The position numbers were made by a program, and so were the translations under genes. A stretch of 64,000 nucleotides of DNA from Stutzerimonas stutzeri (lineage in GTDB: Bacteria; Pseudomonadota; Gammaproteobacteria; Pseudomonadales; Pseudomonadaceae). This document shows positions 30,105-38,513 of the stretch, in pieces (positions within the stretch are counted from its first letter, which is position 1; each line of letters begins with the position of its first letter). Under the pieces are notes generated by a model. The model saw only the letters and a program-made list of their open reading frames with translations. It was not told the DNA's origin and made no database searches. The stretch spans positions 372,001-436,000 of the forward strand of contig NZ_JYHV01000037.1 of assembly GCF_000952685.1 (NCBI RefSeq), written 5' to 3'.

Positions 30105-31091
30105 ATGGCTCTGACTCTCAAGCGCACCCTGCGCCTGCGCCTGCTTCTGCTGGGCACCATTCTCCCGCTCGCTTCCATTGCGGCTCAGGCGGCCGAATGG
30201 CCAACCGACACCGTTCGCCTGGTGGTGCCCTATGCGCCGGGCGGCACCACCGATGTCCTCTCGCGCAAGATCGCCGACCTGCTGCAGAAGGAAATCGGCA
30301 CCGTCGTGGTGGAAAACCGTCCCGGCGCCGGCTCGACCATGGCTACCGGTCAGATGGCACGAGGCGGCCGTGGCAGCGACCACAGCATTCTCATGGCATC
30401 CCCCGGCCACACCATCGGCCCGGTGATCTACAAGAATCTGCCCTACGACCCGGTGAAGGATTTCAAATTCATCCGCAACGTCATCGAGATTCCCAACGTC
30501 ATGGTGGTGCCGGCGGACAGCCCCTATAAAACCGTCGACGAGTTCATCAAGGCGGCAAAAGACAAGGAGATGACCTTCAGCTCATCCGGCGTCGGCAGCT
30601 CGATCCATATGTCCGGCGAGCTGTTCAAAACCATGACCGGGACCAAGATGACCCACGTGCCCTTCCGTGGCAGCGGCGAAGCGCTGCCGGCGCTGCTCAG
30701 TGGCGACGTGGACCTGTCGTTCGAAAACATGCCCACCGTGCTCGCGCACATCAAGTCCGGCAAGCTCAGGGCCTTGGCGGTGACCTCCGCCGAACCTTCT
30801 CCTTACCTACCGGGTGTCGAGCCGCTGTCCAAGCTCGGTGCCGATCAGGGGCTCGGCGACTTCGTCACCACCGCCTGGTTCGGCCTGATCGCTGACGACA
30901 GCATGCCCGACGAAGCCGTGCAGACGCTGCAGCGCGCGCTGGACAAGGTCATGGGGGATCAGAGCTTCAGGGACTTCGCCGCACAGATCGGCGGCGAAGC
31001 GGCAAGCCAGGAAGGCGATGCATTCCGCGACTATGTCGCTGAGGATGTCCAGCGCTGGCAACACGTCGCTGGCCAGGCCGAACTTCAATAA
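30105..31091 (+). CDS. tctC: Tripartite tricarboxylate transporter substrate-binding protein, copy 2 (TctC/Bug)
   Basis: This 328-residue Bug-family periplasmic receptor has a signal peptide ending near AQA-AEW. It has the same motifs as copy 1 (VPYAPGGTTDVLSR, GSSIHMSGELF, PFRGSGEALPAL). The ATG at 30105 was chosen because it places the basic/hydrophobic signal at the N-terminus; the frame is open 90 bases further up. It is followed after ~12 bases by tctB and then tctA, so it is the receptor of this transporter. The upstream gap carries the 19-bp palindrome. The substrate is unassigned; tri- or dicarboxylates are typical. Confidence 0.9.
   Translation: MALTLKRTLRLRLLLLGTILPLASIAAQAAEWPTDTVRLVVPYAPGGTTDVLSRKIADLLQKEIGTVVVENRPGAGSTMATGQMARGGRGSDHSILMASPGHTIGPVIYKNLPYDPVKDFKFIRNVIEIPNVMVVPADSPYKTVDEFIKAAKDKEMTFSSSGVGSSIHMSGELFKTMTGTKMTHVPFRGSGEALPALLSGDVDLSFENMPTVLAHIKSGKLRALAVTSAEPSPYLPGVEPLSKLGADQGLGDFVTTAWFGLIADDSMPDEAVQTLQRALDKVMGDQSFRDFAAQIGGEAASQEGDAFRDYVAEDVQRWQHVAGQAELQ
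30411..30515 (+). repeat. 105-bp segment identical to 27881-27985 (tctC copy 2)
   Basis: This is the second member of the pair. A further near-identical patch follows downstream (one difference over ~65 bases around 30778-30842 against 28248-28312). Confidence 0.85.
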
Positions 31092-31103
31092 GCGGAGGCC
31101 CGC

Positions 31104-31595
31104 ATGAGAACCGCCATCGGTCGTCCGCGCTGGGCCAATATCAATACGCTGCTCGGCGGCCTCTGGCTGCTGGCCGCGCTGGTGTTCGTCTTCCATCTGG
31201 TGCCGAACTACATCGAAGAAGCGCCGATGGTTCAAAACCCGATGCAGTCGCCACGCTGGCTTCCCAACGTGGCCGGTTGGCTGGTCGCGGTGCTGTCGCT
31301 GGCACTCATCATCGAAGGCTGCCTGCGCCCGCCGGTGCGCACGGTGGCCCTCGAGGAAGGCGCGCCGCCACGCCGCTGGCTGCTGATGCTCGCCGGGCTG
31401 GGCGCGTACTGGCTGCTGTTCGAGCCGCTGGGCGCTATCGCCGCCGGGATACTCGGCACCCTGCTGCTGTTCGCCGCCCACCCGGTGCGCAAACTCTGGC
31501 TCTACGCGCTGGCAATCGTCTTGCCGTGGATCGTGAGCCTGCTGTTCATCCATGTCCTGAACGTCCCGCTGCCCTCGGGCACGCTCTGGGACTGA
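31104..31595 (+). CDS. tctB: Tripartite tricarboxylate transporter small membrane subunit TctB
   Basis: This 163-residue protein has four predicted spans and the TctB-type beginning (NTLLGGLWLLAALVFVF). The helix-rich C-terminal half ends in LLFIHVLNVPLPSG, the conserved TctB end. GGAGG precedes the start. It sits between tctC and tctA and would form the small subunit of the membrane symporter. Confidence 0.88.
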   Translation: MRTAIGRPRWANINTLLGGLWLLAALVFVFHLVPNYIEEAPMVQNPMQSPRWLPNVAGWLVAVLSLALIIEGCLRPPVRTVALEEGAPPRRWLLMLAGLGAYWLLFEPLGAIAAGILGTLLLFAAHPVRKLWLYALAIVLPWIVSLLFIHVLNVPLPSGTLWD

Positions 31596-31622
31596 ACTCC
31601 GTCCTTATCCGCGAGTGGCCGA

Positions 31623-33134
31623 ATGGAAGGTTTTTCCGAAGTCCTGAACCTGTTCCTGAGCGTCGACAACTTCGTCGCGATCGGTATCGGCGTATTGATC
31701 GGCGTGGTGGTTGGTGCCATTCCCGGCCTCACCGCGACCATGGCGGTCGCCCTGGCGCTGCCGTTCACCTTCAGCCTCGAACCGGTGACGGCAATCCTGC
31801 TGCTGGTCGGCATCTACAAGGGCGGCATGTACGGCGGCTCGATCACCGCGATCCTGATCCACACACCCGGCTCGCCCGCAGCAGCCTGCACGCTGCTCGA
31901 TGGCTATCCACTGACCCAGCAAGGCAAAGCCAAGAAGGCGCTGCAGATGGCGCTTTATTCGTCGTGCATCGCCGACGTGCTATCGAACCTGGCGCTGATC
32001 CTGTTCGCCTCCTACCTCGCCAAGATCGCGCTGAACTTCGGCCCGCCGGAGTTCTTCTGGCTGATTTGCTTCTCGCTCACGGTGATTATTTCCATCGCTG
32101 GCGAATCCGCGATAAAAGGCCTGATCGCGGCCAGTCTCGGAGTGATCGTCTCCTCCATCGGCATGGATGTGGTCTACGGCAGCCAACGACTGACCTTCGA
32201 TAGCTACAACCTGATGGATCGGGTGTCCTTCGTGCCGCTGCTGATCGGATTGTTCGCCGTACCGGAGGTGATCAGCTTTTATCTGAAAAAGGCGGAGCCG
32301 CACATTCGCGCCGCTACCAGCGGCGCCGGCCTGACACTCAAGGAGCTGAAGGCCAGCCTCAAGACCATCGTGCGCGGCTCGGTCATTGGCGTGATCATCG
32401 GGGCGATTCCCGGTACCGGCGCCACCGCGGCCACCTTCATCTCCTACAGCGAAGCCAAACGGCGCTCGCCGAACGCCGCCAATTTCGGCAAGGGCGAGCT
32501 GGAAGGTGTGGCGGCAGCCGAGTCAGGCAACAACGGCGTGGCCGGCGCGACGCTGATCCCGCTGCTGTCGCTCGGTATTCCCGGCGACGTTATCACCGCG
32601 ATCATTCTCGGTGCCTTCATGATCCATGGTCTAACGCCCGGGCCGGTGCTGTTCCAGGAAAACCTCACCCTGATCTATGCGCTGTTCTGCGGAATCATGC
32701 TGAGCTCCGCGGTGTTGCTCTGCGTCGGCCACGGCGTGATCAAGTACTTCTCGCTGGTGGCGGACATTCCCAAGGCGATTCTGCTGCCGATCGTGCTGAT
32801 GTTCTGCGTCTATGGCTCCTTCGCGGTGAACAACAGCGTGTTCGATATCGGCCTGATGCTGTTCTTCGGGGTGGTCGGCTATGTGTTCAATCGCACCGGC
32901 TTCGCCACCGCGCCCTTTCTGCTCGGCTTCATCCTCGGGCCGATGTTCGAGGACAACCTGCGGCGCACGCTGCTGATCGGCCGTGGCGATCCGATGATCT
33001 TCGTTCGCGGGCCGATCACTTGGATTTTCATCATGCTCACCGCGTTCTCGCTGTTTTTCGCCATTCGCCGTTATTGGCAGGAGCGCATCAAGCGTCCAGC
33101 GAACGACGGCGCGCAGGAAAATCCCCTCGGCTAG
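31623..33134 (+). CDS. tctA: Tripartite tricarboxylate transporter large membrane subunit TctA
   Basis: This 503-residue protein has about 11-12 spans. It has two copies of the TctA motif, GAIPGLTATMAVALALPF (~32-50) and GAIPGTGATAATFISYSEAKR (~262-282), which are related by internal repetition. LLSLGIPGDVITAIILGAF follows. It is the sodium- or proton-coupled transport channel. The gene follows tctB by 27 bases in one operon with tctC copy 2. Confidence 0.93.
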   Translation: MEGFSEVLNLFLSVDNFVAIGIGVLIGVVVGAIPGLTATMAVALALPFTFSLEPVTAILLLVGIYKGGMYGGSITAILIHTPGSPAAACTLLDGYPLTQQGKAKKALQMALYSSCIADVLSNLALILFASYLAKIALNFGPPEFFWLICFSLTVIISIAGESAIKGLIAASLGVIVSSIGMDVVYGSQRLTFDSYNLMDRVSFVPLLIGLFAVPEVISFYLKKAEPHIRAATSGAGLTLKELKASLKTIVRGSVIGVIIGAIPGTGATAATFISYSEAKRRSPNAANFGKGELEGVAAAESGNNGVAGATLIPLLSLGIPGDVITAIILGAFMIHGLTPGPVLFQENLTLIYALFCGIMLSSAVLLCVGHGVIKYFSLVADIPKAILLPIVLMFCVYGSFAVNNSVFDIGLMLFFGVVGYVFNRTGFATAPFLLGFILGPMFEDNLRRTLLIGRGDPMIFVRGPITWIFIMLTAFSLFFAIRRYWQERIKRPANDGAQENPLG

Positions 33135-33203
33135 AGCCTGAAATCTGTCGTTCTTCGATCAGCTGCTGTTAACGCAAGGCGCCACGCCGAACGGCTGGCG
33201 CTG

Positions 33204-33229
33204 AAAACAGGCGGCACGGATGCCGCCTG
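33204..33229 (-). terminator. Terminator of the DUF4282 gene
   Basis: A 9-bp perfect stem (CAGGCGGCA and TGCCGCCTG) with a 4-base loop is followed on the minus strand by TTTTC. It lies just past the DUF4282 stop and between convergent genes. Confidence 0.75.
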
Positions 33230-33236
33230 AGGCCAA

Positions 33237-33482
33237 TCACTGACGATTGGCGATCTTCTGCAGGTTCTCGTTGATCTTGAACAGCACGATCAGCAGCTCG
33301 CACCAGATCCGCGTGCCGATCAGGCCGAACAGCAGAATCCCGAGGCCGGACCAGAAACCCCCGCCGTATCCGCTGAACATGGTGCCGATCGCACCGATAA
33401 CCACACTGATCAAGCCCAGCCAGTAGATGAAGATAATGATCTTCGGCGTCAGCATGGAGTCGAAGAAGAAGACGTCTTTCAT
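33237..33482 (-). CDS. DUF4282-family small membrane protein
   Basis: This 81-residue protein begins MKDVFFFDSMLTPKIIIF and has two hydrophobic segments (~12-32 and ~40-62) separated by a Gly-rich loop. The C-terminal ILFKINENLQKIANRQ is cytoplasmic. This matches DUF4282, whose function is unknown. An AAGGAA ribosome site supports the start ending at 33482; the upstream frame to 33656 is unlikely. It is divergent from the DUF2868 gene. Confidence 0.82.
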   Translation of the reverse strand: MKDVFFFDSMLTPKIIIFIYWLGLISVVIGAIGTMFSGYGGGFWSGLGILLFGLIGTRIWCELLIVLFKINENLQKIANRQ

Positions 33483-33695
33483 AGCAAATTCCTTTTGAAG
33501 GTGCACAAGGCGGCGATCAAGCATGGCTTGGCGAATCGGCCTGTCCCTGGCAAATGGCGCGGCGAACCGCAGAGCGATCGGATGATCGGCGGCGGATGCT
33601 AGCAGAATCGGCACGTCGTGCCAGCGGGTCGGCCATTTCACCCTTCTGACCGGCAACGGTTATCCTCAGGACCGAATCCCTCTACGAGAAGCCGC

Positions 33696-35090
33696 GTGCC
33701 CCAACCTCCACTGTCGCCGCCGAATCCCCTCGACCGCCTCTGGCTGACCGAAGCCGTACGCCTGCGTGAAGAGCACGCCGGCCCGTTGGATGATGCCGAA
33801 GCCAATCGCCAGGCCCGCGCGCAGGGCGGCGAGCTAGCTAAGCTGGTTGAGTTCCGCGCGCTGTGGCTGGCGCGCCGTGACGGATTGATCGACGCCTTGC
33901 AGCACTGGCGCCAAGGCGCACGGCTGGCCGGCTTTGCGCTGGTCCTCCTGGCCCTGTTCACCGGGGCCGGGTTGGGACTGGCGGCGCTGGGTGATGGCGT
34001 GCGGCCGGTCAATGTGTTCTGGGCGTTGGGCAGTCTGCTCGGGCTGAATCTACTGACGTTGCTGGGTTGGTTGCTGGGATTCTTCTTCGCCGGCGATGCC
34101 GGCGGTGCACTGGGCCGCCTGTGGCTCTGGCTCAGTGAAAAGCTCGCCCGTGATGCCCGAGCGGTTCAGCTGGCGCCGGCCCTGCTGGCGGTGCTGGAAC
34201 AACACCGCCTCGGCCGTTGGCTGCTGGGGCTTGGTGTACACGGTTTGTGGCTGCTGGCGATGTTCAGCGCGCTGCTGACCCTATTGGCGCTGCTGGCGAC
34301 GCGACGTTATGGCTTCGTCTGGGAAACCACCATTCTCGGCGAAAGTACCTTCATCAGCCTGACCCAGGCGCTCGGCGCGCTGCCCGCGCTGCTGGGCTTC
34401 AGTGTGCCGGATGTCGAGCAGATCCGAGCCAGCGGTGCCTTGGCCGGCAGCGCCGAAACCGCCCGGCAAAGCTGGGCCGGCTGGCTGGTCGGCGTGGTGT
34501 TGGTCTACGGCCTGCTGCCGCGTCTGCTGCTGACGCTGCTTTGTCTGTGGCGCTGGCGGCGGGGTCGTGCGCAGCTGCGCCTGGACCTGCAATTGCCAGC
34601 CTACCGCCTGTTACGCGAACGTCTGCAGCCACCCAGCGAACGCCTCGGTGTCAACGATGCCGCTCCGGCCCAGCTGCATACGCCACACGCCGGCGAGCAC
34701 CTGGATGGTAGCGAAGGTGCCGTGCTGGTAGCCATCGAGCTGGAGCCGAGCCACCCCTGGCCACCGAAGCTGCCAAGGTCGGTGGCTAACGCCGGCGTGC
34801 TGGACGACCGCGAGCAGCGCCGTCGCCTGCTGGAACAGTTGACCCGCTTCCCACCACAACGTCTAGCCATCGCCTGCGATCCGCGCCGCTCGCCCGATCG
34901 CGGCACCTTGGCACTGATCGGCGAGCTGAGCCGTTGTGCCGCACAAAGTCGCATCTGGCTGTTGCAGGCGCCCGCTGGCGAAGCGCTGGACAGTTATCGG
35001 CTGCAGGATTGGCACCAGGCGCTGGAGAGCCTTGGGTTGCCTCATTCGGGCAGCGCCCCCATGACCTGGTTGGAGACTGGCCATGATTGA
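33696..35090 (+). CDS. DUF2868-family membrane protein
   Basis: This 464-residue protein uses a GTG start after GAGAAG. It has about four to five hydrophobic segments in residues ~65-305 (two close together near 67-130, then ~175-205, a large loop, and one near 270-300). Arg- and Leu-rich cytoplasmic stretches and a soluble C-terminal ~150 residues follow. It matches DUF2868, commonly found next to a DUF3482 GTPase. No enzymatic motif is visible. Its stop codon overlaps a 28-codon ORF leading into the GTPase gene, so the two are probably made together. Confidence 0.8.
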   Translation: MPQPPLSPPNPLDRLWLTEAVRLREEHAGPLDDAEANRQARAQGGELAKLVEFRALWLARRDGLIDALQHWRQGARLAGFALVLLALFTGAGLGLAALGDGVRPVNVFWALGSLLGLNLLTLLGWLLGFFFAGDAGGALGRLWLWLSEKLARDARAVQLAPALLAVLEQHRLGRWLLGLGVHGLWLLAMFSALLTLLALLATRRYGFVWETTILGESTFISLTQALGALPALLGFSVPDVEQIRASGALAGSAETARQSWAGWLVGVVLVYGLLPRLLLTLLCLWRWRRGRAQLRLDLQLPAYRLLRERLQPPSERLGVNDAAPAQLHTPHAGEHLDGSEGAVLVAIELEPSHPWPPKLPRSVANAGVLDDREQRRRLLEQLTRFPPQRLAIACDPRRSPDRGTLALIGELSRCAAQSRIWLLQAPAGEALDSYRLQDWHQALESLGLPHSGSAPMTWLETGHD

Positions 35091-35169
35091 TGAGCTCGGC
35101 TCGATTCCGGCGGACGCCAGCCAGTGCGTCCATAGCTTCGTAAACACCAAGACGGAATTGCAGTCATGA
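35083..35169 (+). CDS. 28-codon ORF bridging the DUF2868 and GTPase genes
   Basis: The ATG at 35083 overlaps the DUF2868 stop (ATGATTGA) and has GGAG at 35072-35075 with 7-base spacing. The frame runs 28 codons, beginning MIDELGSIPADASQ, and its TGA overlaps the ATG of the GTPase gene at 35166 (TCATGA). Such double overlap is the usual layout for translational coupling. The peptide is not recognisable; it may be only a coupling device or a remnant. Expression is unproven. Confidence 0.4.
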   Translation: MIDELGSIPADASQCVHSFVNTKTELQS

Positions 35170-36539
35170 GCGCGCCCCTGAAGCTCGCGCTGGTCGGCCA
35201 CACCAATGTCGGCAAGACTTCGCTGCTGCGCACCCTCACACGTGATGTCAGCTTTGGTGAGGTCTCGCATCGGCCCAGCACCACCCGCCATGTCGAAGGC
35301 GCACGGCTCTCGGTGGATGGCGAACCGCTGCTGGAGCTCTACGACACGCCGGGCCTCGAAGACGCCATCGCCCTGCTCGACCATCTCGAACGCATCGAAC
35401 GACCCGGCGAGCGCCTCGATGGTCCGGCGCGCACGGCCCGTTTTCTCGACGGCAGCGAGGCACGCCAGCGTTTCGAACAGGAAGCCAAGGTGCTACGCCA
35501 GCTATTGGCCAGCGATGCCGGCCTCTACGTCATCGATGCCCGCGAGCCGGTATTGGCCAAGTACAAGGACGAGCTGGCGGTGCTGGCCGGCTGTGGCAAA
35601 CCGCTGCTGCCGGTACTCAACTTCGTCGCCCAGCCCGGTCACCGTGAAGAACAGTGGCGCGAAGCCCTGGCACGGCTGGGTCTGCATGCATTGGTGCGCT
35701 TCGACAGCGTGGCGCCGCCGATCGACGGCGAGCGTCGCTTGTACGAAAGCCTGGCGCTGCTGCTGGAGCAGTCGCGCCCGAAGTTACAGCGCCTGATCGA
35801 CGACCATGAAGCCCAGGCCGCCGCACGACTGAGCGAGGGCAACCGATTGATCGCCGACTTGCTGGTGGATGTCGCTGCTTGCCGGCGCAGCGTCGCCGCT
35901 CAACCGGAACTCGAACGCGGCGCCATTCGTGAGCTGCACGATGCCGTGCGCGCCCGCGAGCAGCGTTGCGTCGAAACCATGTTGCGGTTGTATGGCTTCC
36001 GTCCGCAGGATGCAGCGGCCGCCGATCTGCCGCTGCTCGATGGTCGCTGGGGCGACGATCTGTTCAATCCGGAGACGCTCAAGGAACTCGGTGTAAAAAT
36101 CGGTGGGGGTATGGCGGCCGGGGCGGCCGCAGGTGCCGGTGTCGACCTGATGGTCGGCGGCATCACTCTGGGCGCAGCGGCATTACTCGGTGCCATTGCC
36201 GGTGGCGGCGCGCAGACCGCTCGCCACTATGGCAATCGCCTGCTGGGCAAGCTCAGAGGCCAGCGCGAGCTGACCGTCGATGACGCCGTGCTGCGCCTGC
36301 TCGCCCTGCGCCAGCGACGGCTGCTGATCGCACTCGCCGCGCGCGGGCACGCCGCGATGGACGCGATCCGCGTCGATGCGCCGGACGATAAGGCGTGGCG
36401 CGAAGGCAAGCTACCTGAAGCGCTGCACCGGTGCCGCGCGCATCCGCAATGGTCCTCGCTCAATCCTGGCGCCCGCCTGGAGCAGGCCGAACGGCAGCAG
36501 CAACTGGCGGAACTGGTGACCAGTCTTCAACGAAGCTAG
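35166..36539 (+). CDS. DUF3482-family Era-like GTPase with C-terminal glycine-zipper
   Basis: This 457-residue protein has an N-terminal Era-like G domain with G1 GHTNVGKTS (11-19), G3 DTPG (60-63) and a degenerate G4 (VLNFVAQ, ~151-157, where NKxD is expected). A helical region ~200-300 follows. A Gly/Ala-rich segment at ~309-349 (GVKIGGGMAAGAAAG, then GGITLGAAALLG) could insert in a membrane as a hairpin. This matches DUF3482, usually paired with DUF2868. A role in membrane remodelling or envelope signalling is conceivable but unproven. Confidence 0.82.
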   Translation: MSAPLKLALVGHTNVGKTSLLRTLTRDVSFGEVSHRPSTTRHVEGARLSVDGEPLLELYDTPGLEDAIALLDHLERIERPGERLDGPARTARFLDGSEARQRFEQEAKVLRQLLASDAGLYVIDAREPVLAKYKDELAVLAGCGKPLLPVLNFVAQPGHREEQWREALARLGLHALVRFDSVAPPIDGERRLYESLALLLEQSRPKLQRLIDDHEAQAAARLSEGNRLIADLLVDVAACRRSVAAQPELERGAIRELHDAVRAREQRCVETMLRLYGFRPQDAAAADLPLLDGRWGDDLFNPETLKELGVKIGGGMAAGAAAGAGVDLMVGGITLGAAALLGAIAGGGAQTARHYGNRLLGKLRGQRELTVDDAVLRLLALRQRRLLIALAARGHAAMDAIRVDAPDDKAWREGKLPEALHRCRAHPQWSSLNPGARLEQAERQQQLAELVTSLQRS

Positions 36540-37456
36540 GCACTCGCCACAACGGCCGCGTCTGACACGCGCGGTTTGGGCCTAAGAGATGACCGCAAGG
36601 CACAAAACGTCGCCGCGATTATCAGCAATCCTCCGATCCAGCCCTGCAGCCCCAGCCGCTCACCGAGCCAGAGACCGGCGATAATCGCGCCGAACAGCGG
36701 CTCGGATCCCATCAGCAGCGATACCCGCGTCGCGCTGGTCCGACCCAGCGCCAGGTTTTGCACATAGAGTGCGAACAGCGTGGCGAAGCCCACCAGATAC
36801 AAGGCCGCCGCCCAGAATGCCGGGCTTTGCGGCAAGGCCGGTAAGCCATCTGGCAGCGAGAAGCCCAGCACCAAGCAACCTGACGCCACCACACCGCTTT
36901 GCACCGCCGTCAACGCCAAGGGCGGAACCTCAAGACCGGCGGTCAGGCGTCGCGTCAGGCACACGAGTACGGCGCGCAACACCGCGGCTGCAAGCATCAG
37001 CCCATCACCCATATTGAGCGATATCGCCATGCCTCCGGTCAGCAACCAGACGCCGGTTAGCGACAGCGCGCAGGCGACGAACAACAGATTGCTCGGGCGC
37101 TGGCGCAGCATCGCCCACTCCACGAACGGCGTGAACACCACGCACAGGCTGATGAGAAAGGCAGCGTTGCTGGCGCTGGTGAGCATCACGCCCCAGGTTT
37201 CGCAGAGAAAGATTCCCAGCATCACCAGCCCCAGCGGCAATCCCGGACGAATCGCCCGTCGCCCCCTGCCGCGCAGCTGCGGCAACAGCAGGAAGAACGT
37301 CAGGCCAAAGCGAATCGCCAGAAACCCCAGCACGGGATAGAACCACAGTGCCTGCTTGGCCACCGTGTAGCTGCTACCCCAGATGACCGCCACCAGCAAC
37401 AGCATGGCATCGGCCAGCCAGAGGTTGCGTTGTACCACGCCGCGCCCGTTCTGCAT
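36536..37456 (-). CDS. EamA/DMT-superfamily transporter
   Basis: This 306-residue protein has ten predicted spans in two EamA repeats. The first begins ADAMLLLVAVIWGSSYTVAK, with the typical W-G-S/T-x-Y/F. The second holds GLATLFALYVQNLAL-like and LGRTSATRVSLLMGSEPLFG, a family hallmark. Such proteins export metabolites, but the substrate cannot be named. It overlaps the end of the GTPase gene by 4 bases tail-to-tail and is divergent from a LysR gene. Confidence 0.88.
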   Translation of the reverse strand: MQNGRGVVQRNLWLADAMLLLVAVIWGSSYTVAKQALWFYPVLGFLAIRFGLTFFLLLPQLRGRGRRAIRPGLPLGLVMLGIFLCETWGVMLTSASNAAFLISLCVVFTPFVEWAMLRQRPSNLLFVACALSLTGVWLLTGGMAISLNMGDGLMLAAAVLRAVLVCLTRRLTAGLEVPPLALTAVQSGVVASGCLVLGFSLPDGLPALPQSPAFWAAALYLVGFATLFALYVQNLALGRTSATRVSLLMGSEPLFGAIIAGLWLGERLGLQGWIGGLLIIAATFCALRSSLRPKPRVSDAAVVASA

Positions 37457-37543
37457 GTGATCACCGTTTTATCTGAACGGGCCGATTGTCCATTGATACG
37501 CCGAGGACGATAATCCAGCGATTCGGCAAAGGACTTGTTCAGC

Positions 37544-38458
37544 ATGAGAACAAATGACAAGACCGCGCTGCTCCCAGGTATGGCGGTGTTCGTGCGTGTG
37601 GTCGAAGCGGGAAGTTTCTCGGCGGCGGCGCGACAGCTCGGCAGTACCGCGTCGGCGGTGAGCCGTCAGATAGCACGGCTGGAGCAACAGCTGTCGTTGC
37701 GACTGCTGGAGCGCACCACCCGGCAGCTTCGGCTGAACGAGGCGGGCCGCGAATTCTATGCACATTGCCGAACGATGCTGGATGCTGCCGACCAGGCCCT
37801 GGCCATCGGTGAGCGGCTGATGAGCAGCCCACGCGGGCTGGTGCGCCTGAGCGTGCCCAAGGCCTACGGCAAGTTCGTCATCAGCCCGCTGATGCCGGGG
37901 TTTCTACGCCGCTACGTCGACGTCGACGTACAGCTGCAGATCAGCGACCAGAGCCCGGACCTGATCGACGATGGCTTCGACCTGCTGGTAAAGGTGACCG
38001 ACCGTCCGCCGGAAGGGCTCGCCGGCAAGCCGCTCGGTCCGGTCCGGCAGCTGCTTTGCGCCAGCCCGACATACCTGACAATGCACGGCACGCCCCAGCA
38101 TCCGCAGGAGCTGCTGAGACATAGTTGCCTGTATCTGGGCGAGCACGCTGGCGATAACCGCTGGCATTTCAGCGATGGTGCGCAGGAGGAAGTGGTGACG
38201 GTGCGTGGTCGCTACATCAGCAACCACAGTGAAGCGCGGCTCGAAGCAGCGCAGGCTGGTCTCGGTGTCACCGTCTTGCCACAGTTCACCGCCGCGCAAG
38301 CCCTGGCCGAGGGCCACCTGCGCGAAGTGCTGCCGCAATGGCGTTACACCGGATCGTATCAAGGCGCCGCCTGGTTGCTGTGGCGACCGAACCAGCGCCT
38401 GCCGCCGAAGCAGCGAGCGCTGATCGATTATCTCAGCGAGGCCTTGGCGTCGCGCTGA
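37544..38458 (+). CDS. LysR-family transcriptional regulator
   Basis: This ~304-residue regulator has an N-terminal winged helix (VFVRVVEAGSFSAAARQLG with STASAVSRQIARLEQQL) and a C-terminal LysR substrate domain. It belongs to the group with a GLV-RLSVPKAYGKF sensor start. The ATG at 37544 lies ten bases after AAAGGA; the TTG at 37535 is too close to the ribosome site. It is divergent from the EamA gene and probably controls it. Confidence 0.9.
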   Translation: MRTNDKTALLPGMAVFVRVVEAGSFSAAARQLGSTASAVSRQIARLEQQLSLRLLERTTRQLRLNEAGREFYAHCRTMLDAADQALAIGERLMSSPRGLVRLSVPKAYGKFVISPLMPGFLRRYVDVDVQLQISDQSPDLIDDGFDLLVKVTDRPPEGLAGKPLGPVRQLLCASPTYLTMHGTPQHPQELLRHSCLYLGEHAGDNRWHFSDGAQEEVVTVRGRYISNHSEARLEAAQAGLGVTVLPQFTAAQALAEGHLREVLPQWRYTGSYQGAAWLLWRPNQRLPPKQRALIDYLSEALASR

Positions 38459-38513
38459 CCGCTCGTCCGCCCTCTTATCGCACTGGCCCGCCGATCAGCC
38501 AACCCTCGGCAAC

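Noticed and set aside
37457-37543. Possible LysR operator in the EamA-LysR gap (GATTGTCC with GGACGATAATC)
   Set aside because: The inverted repeat is imperfect and its spacing (13 bases) is not convincing for T-N11-A; not listed as a feature.
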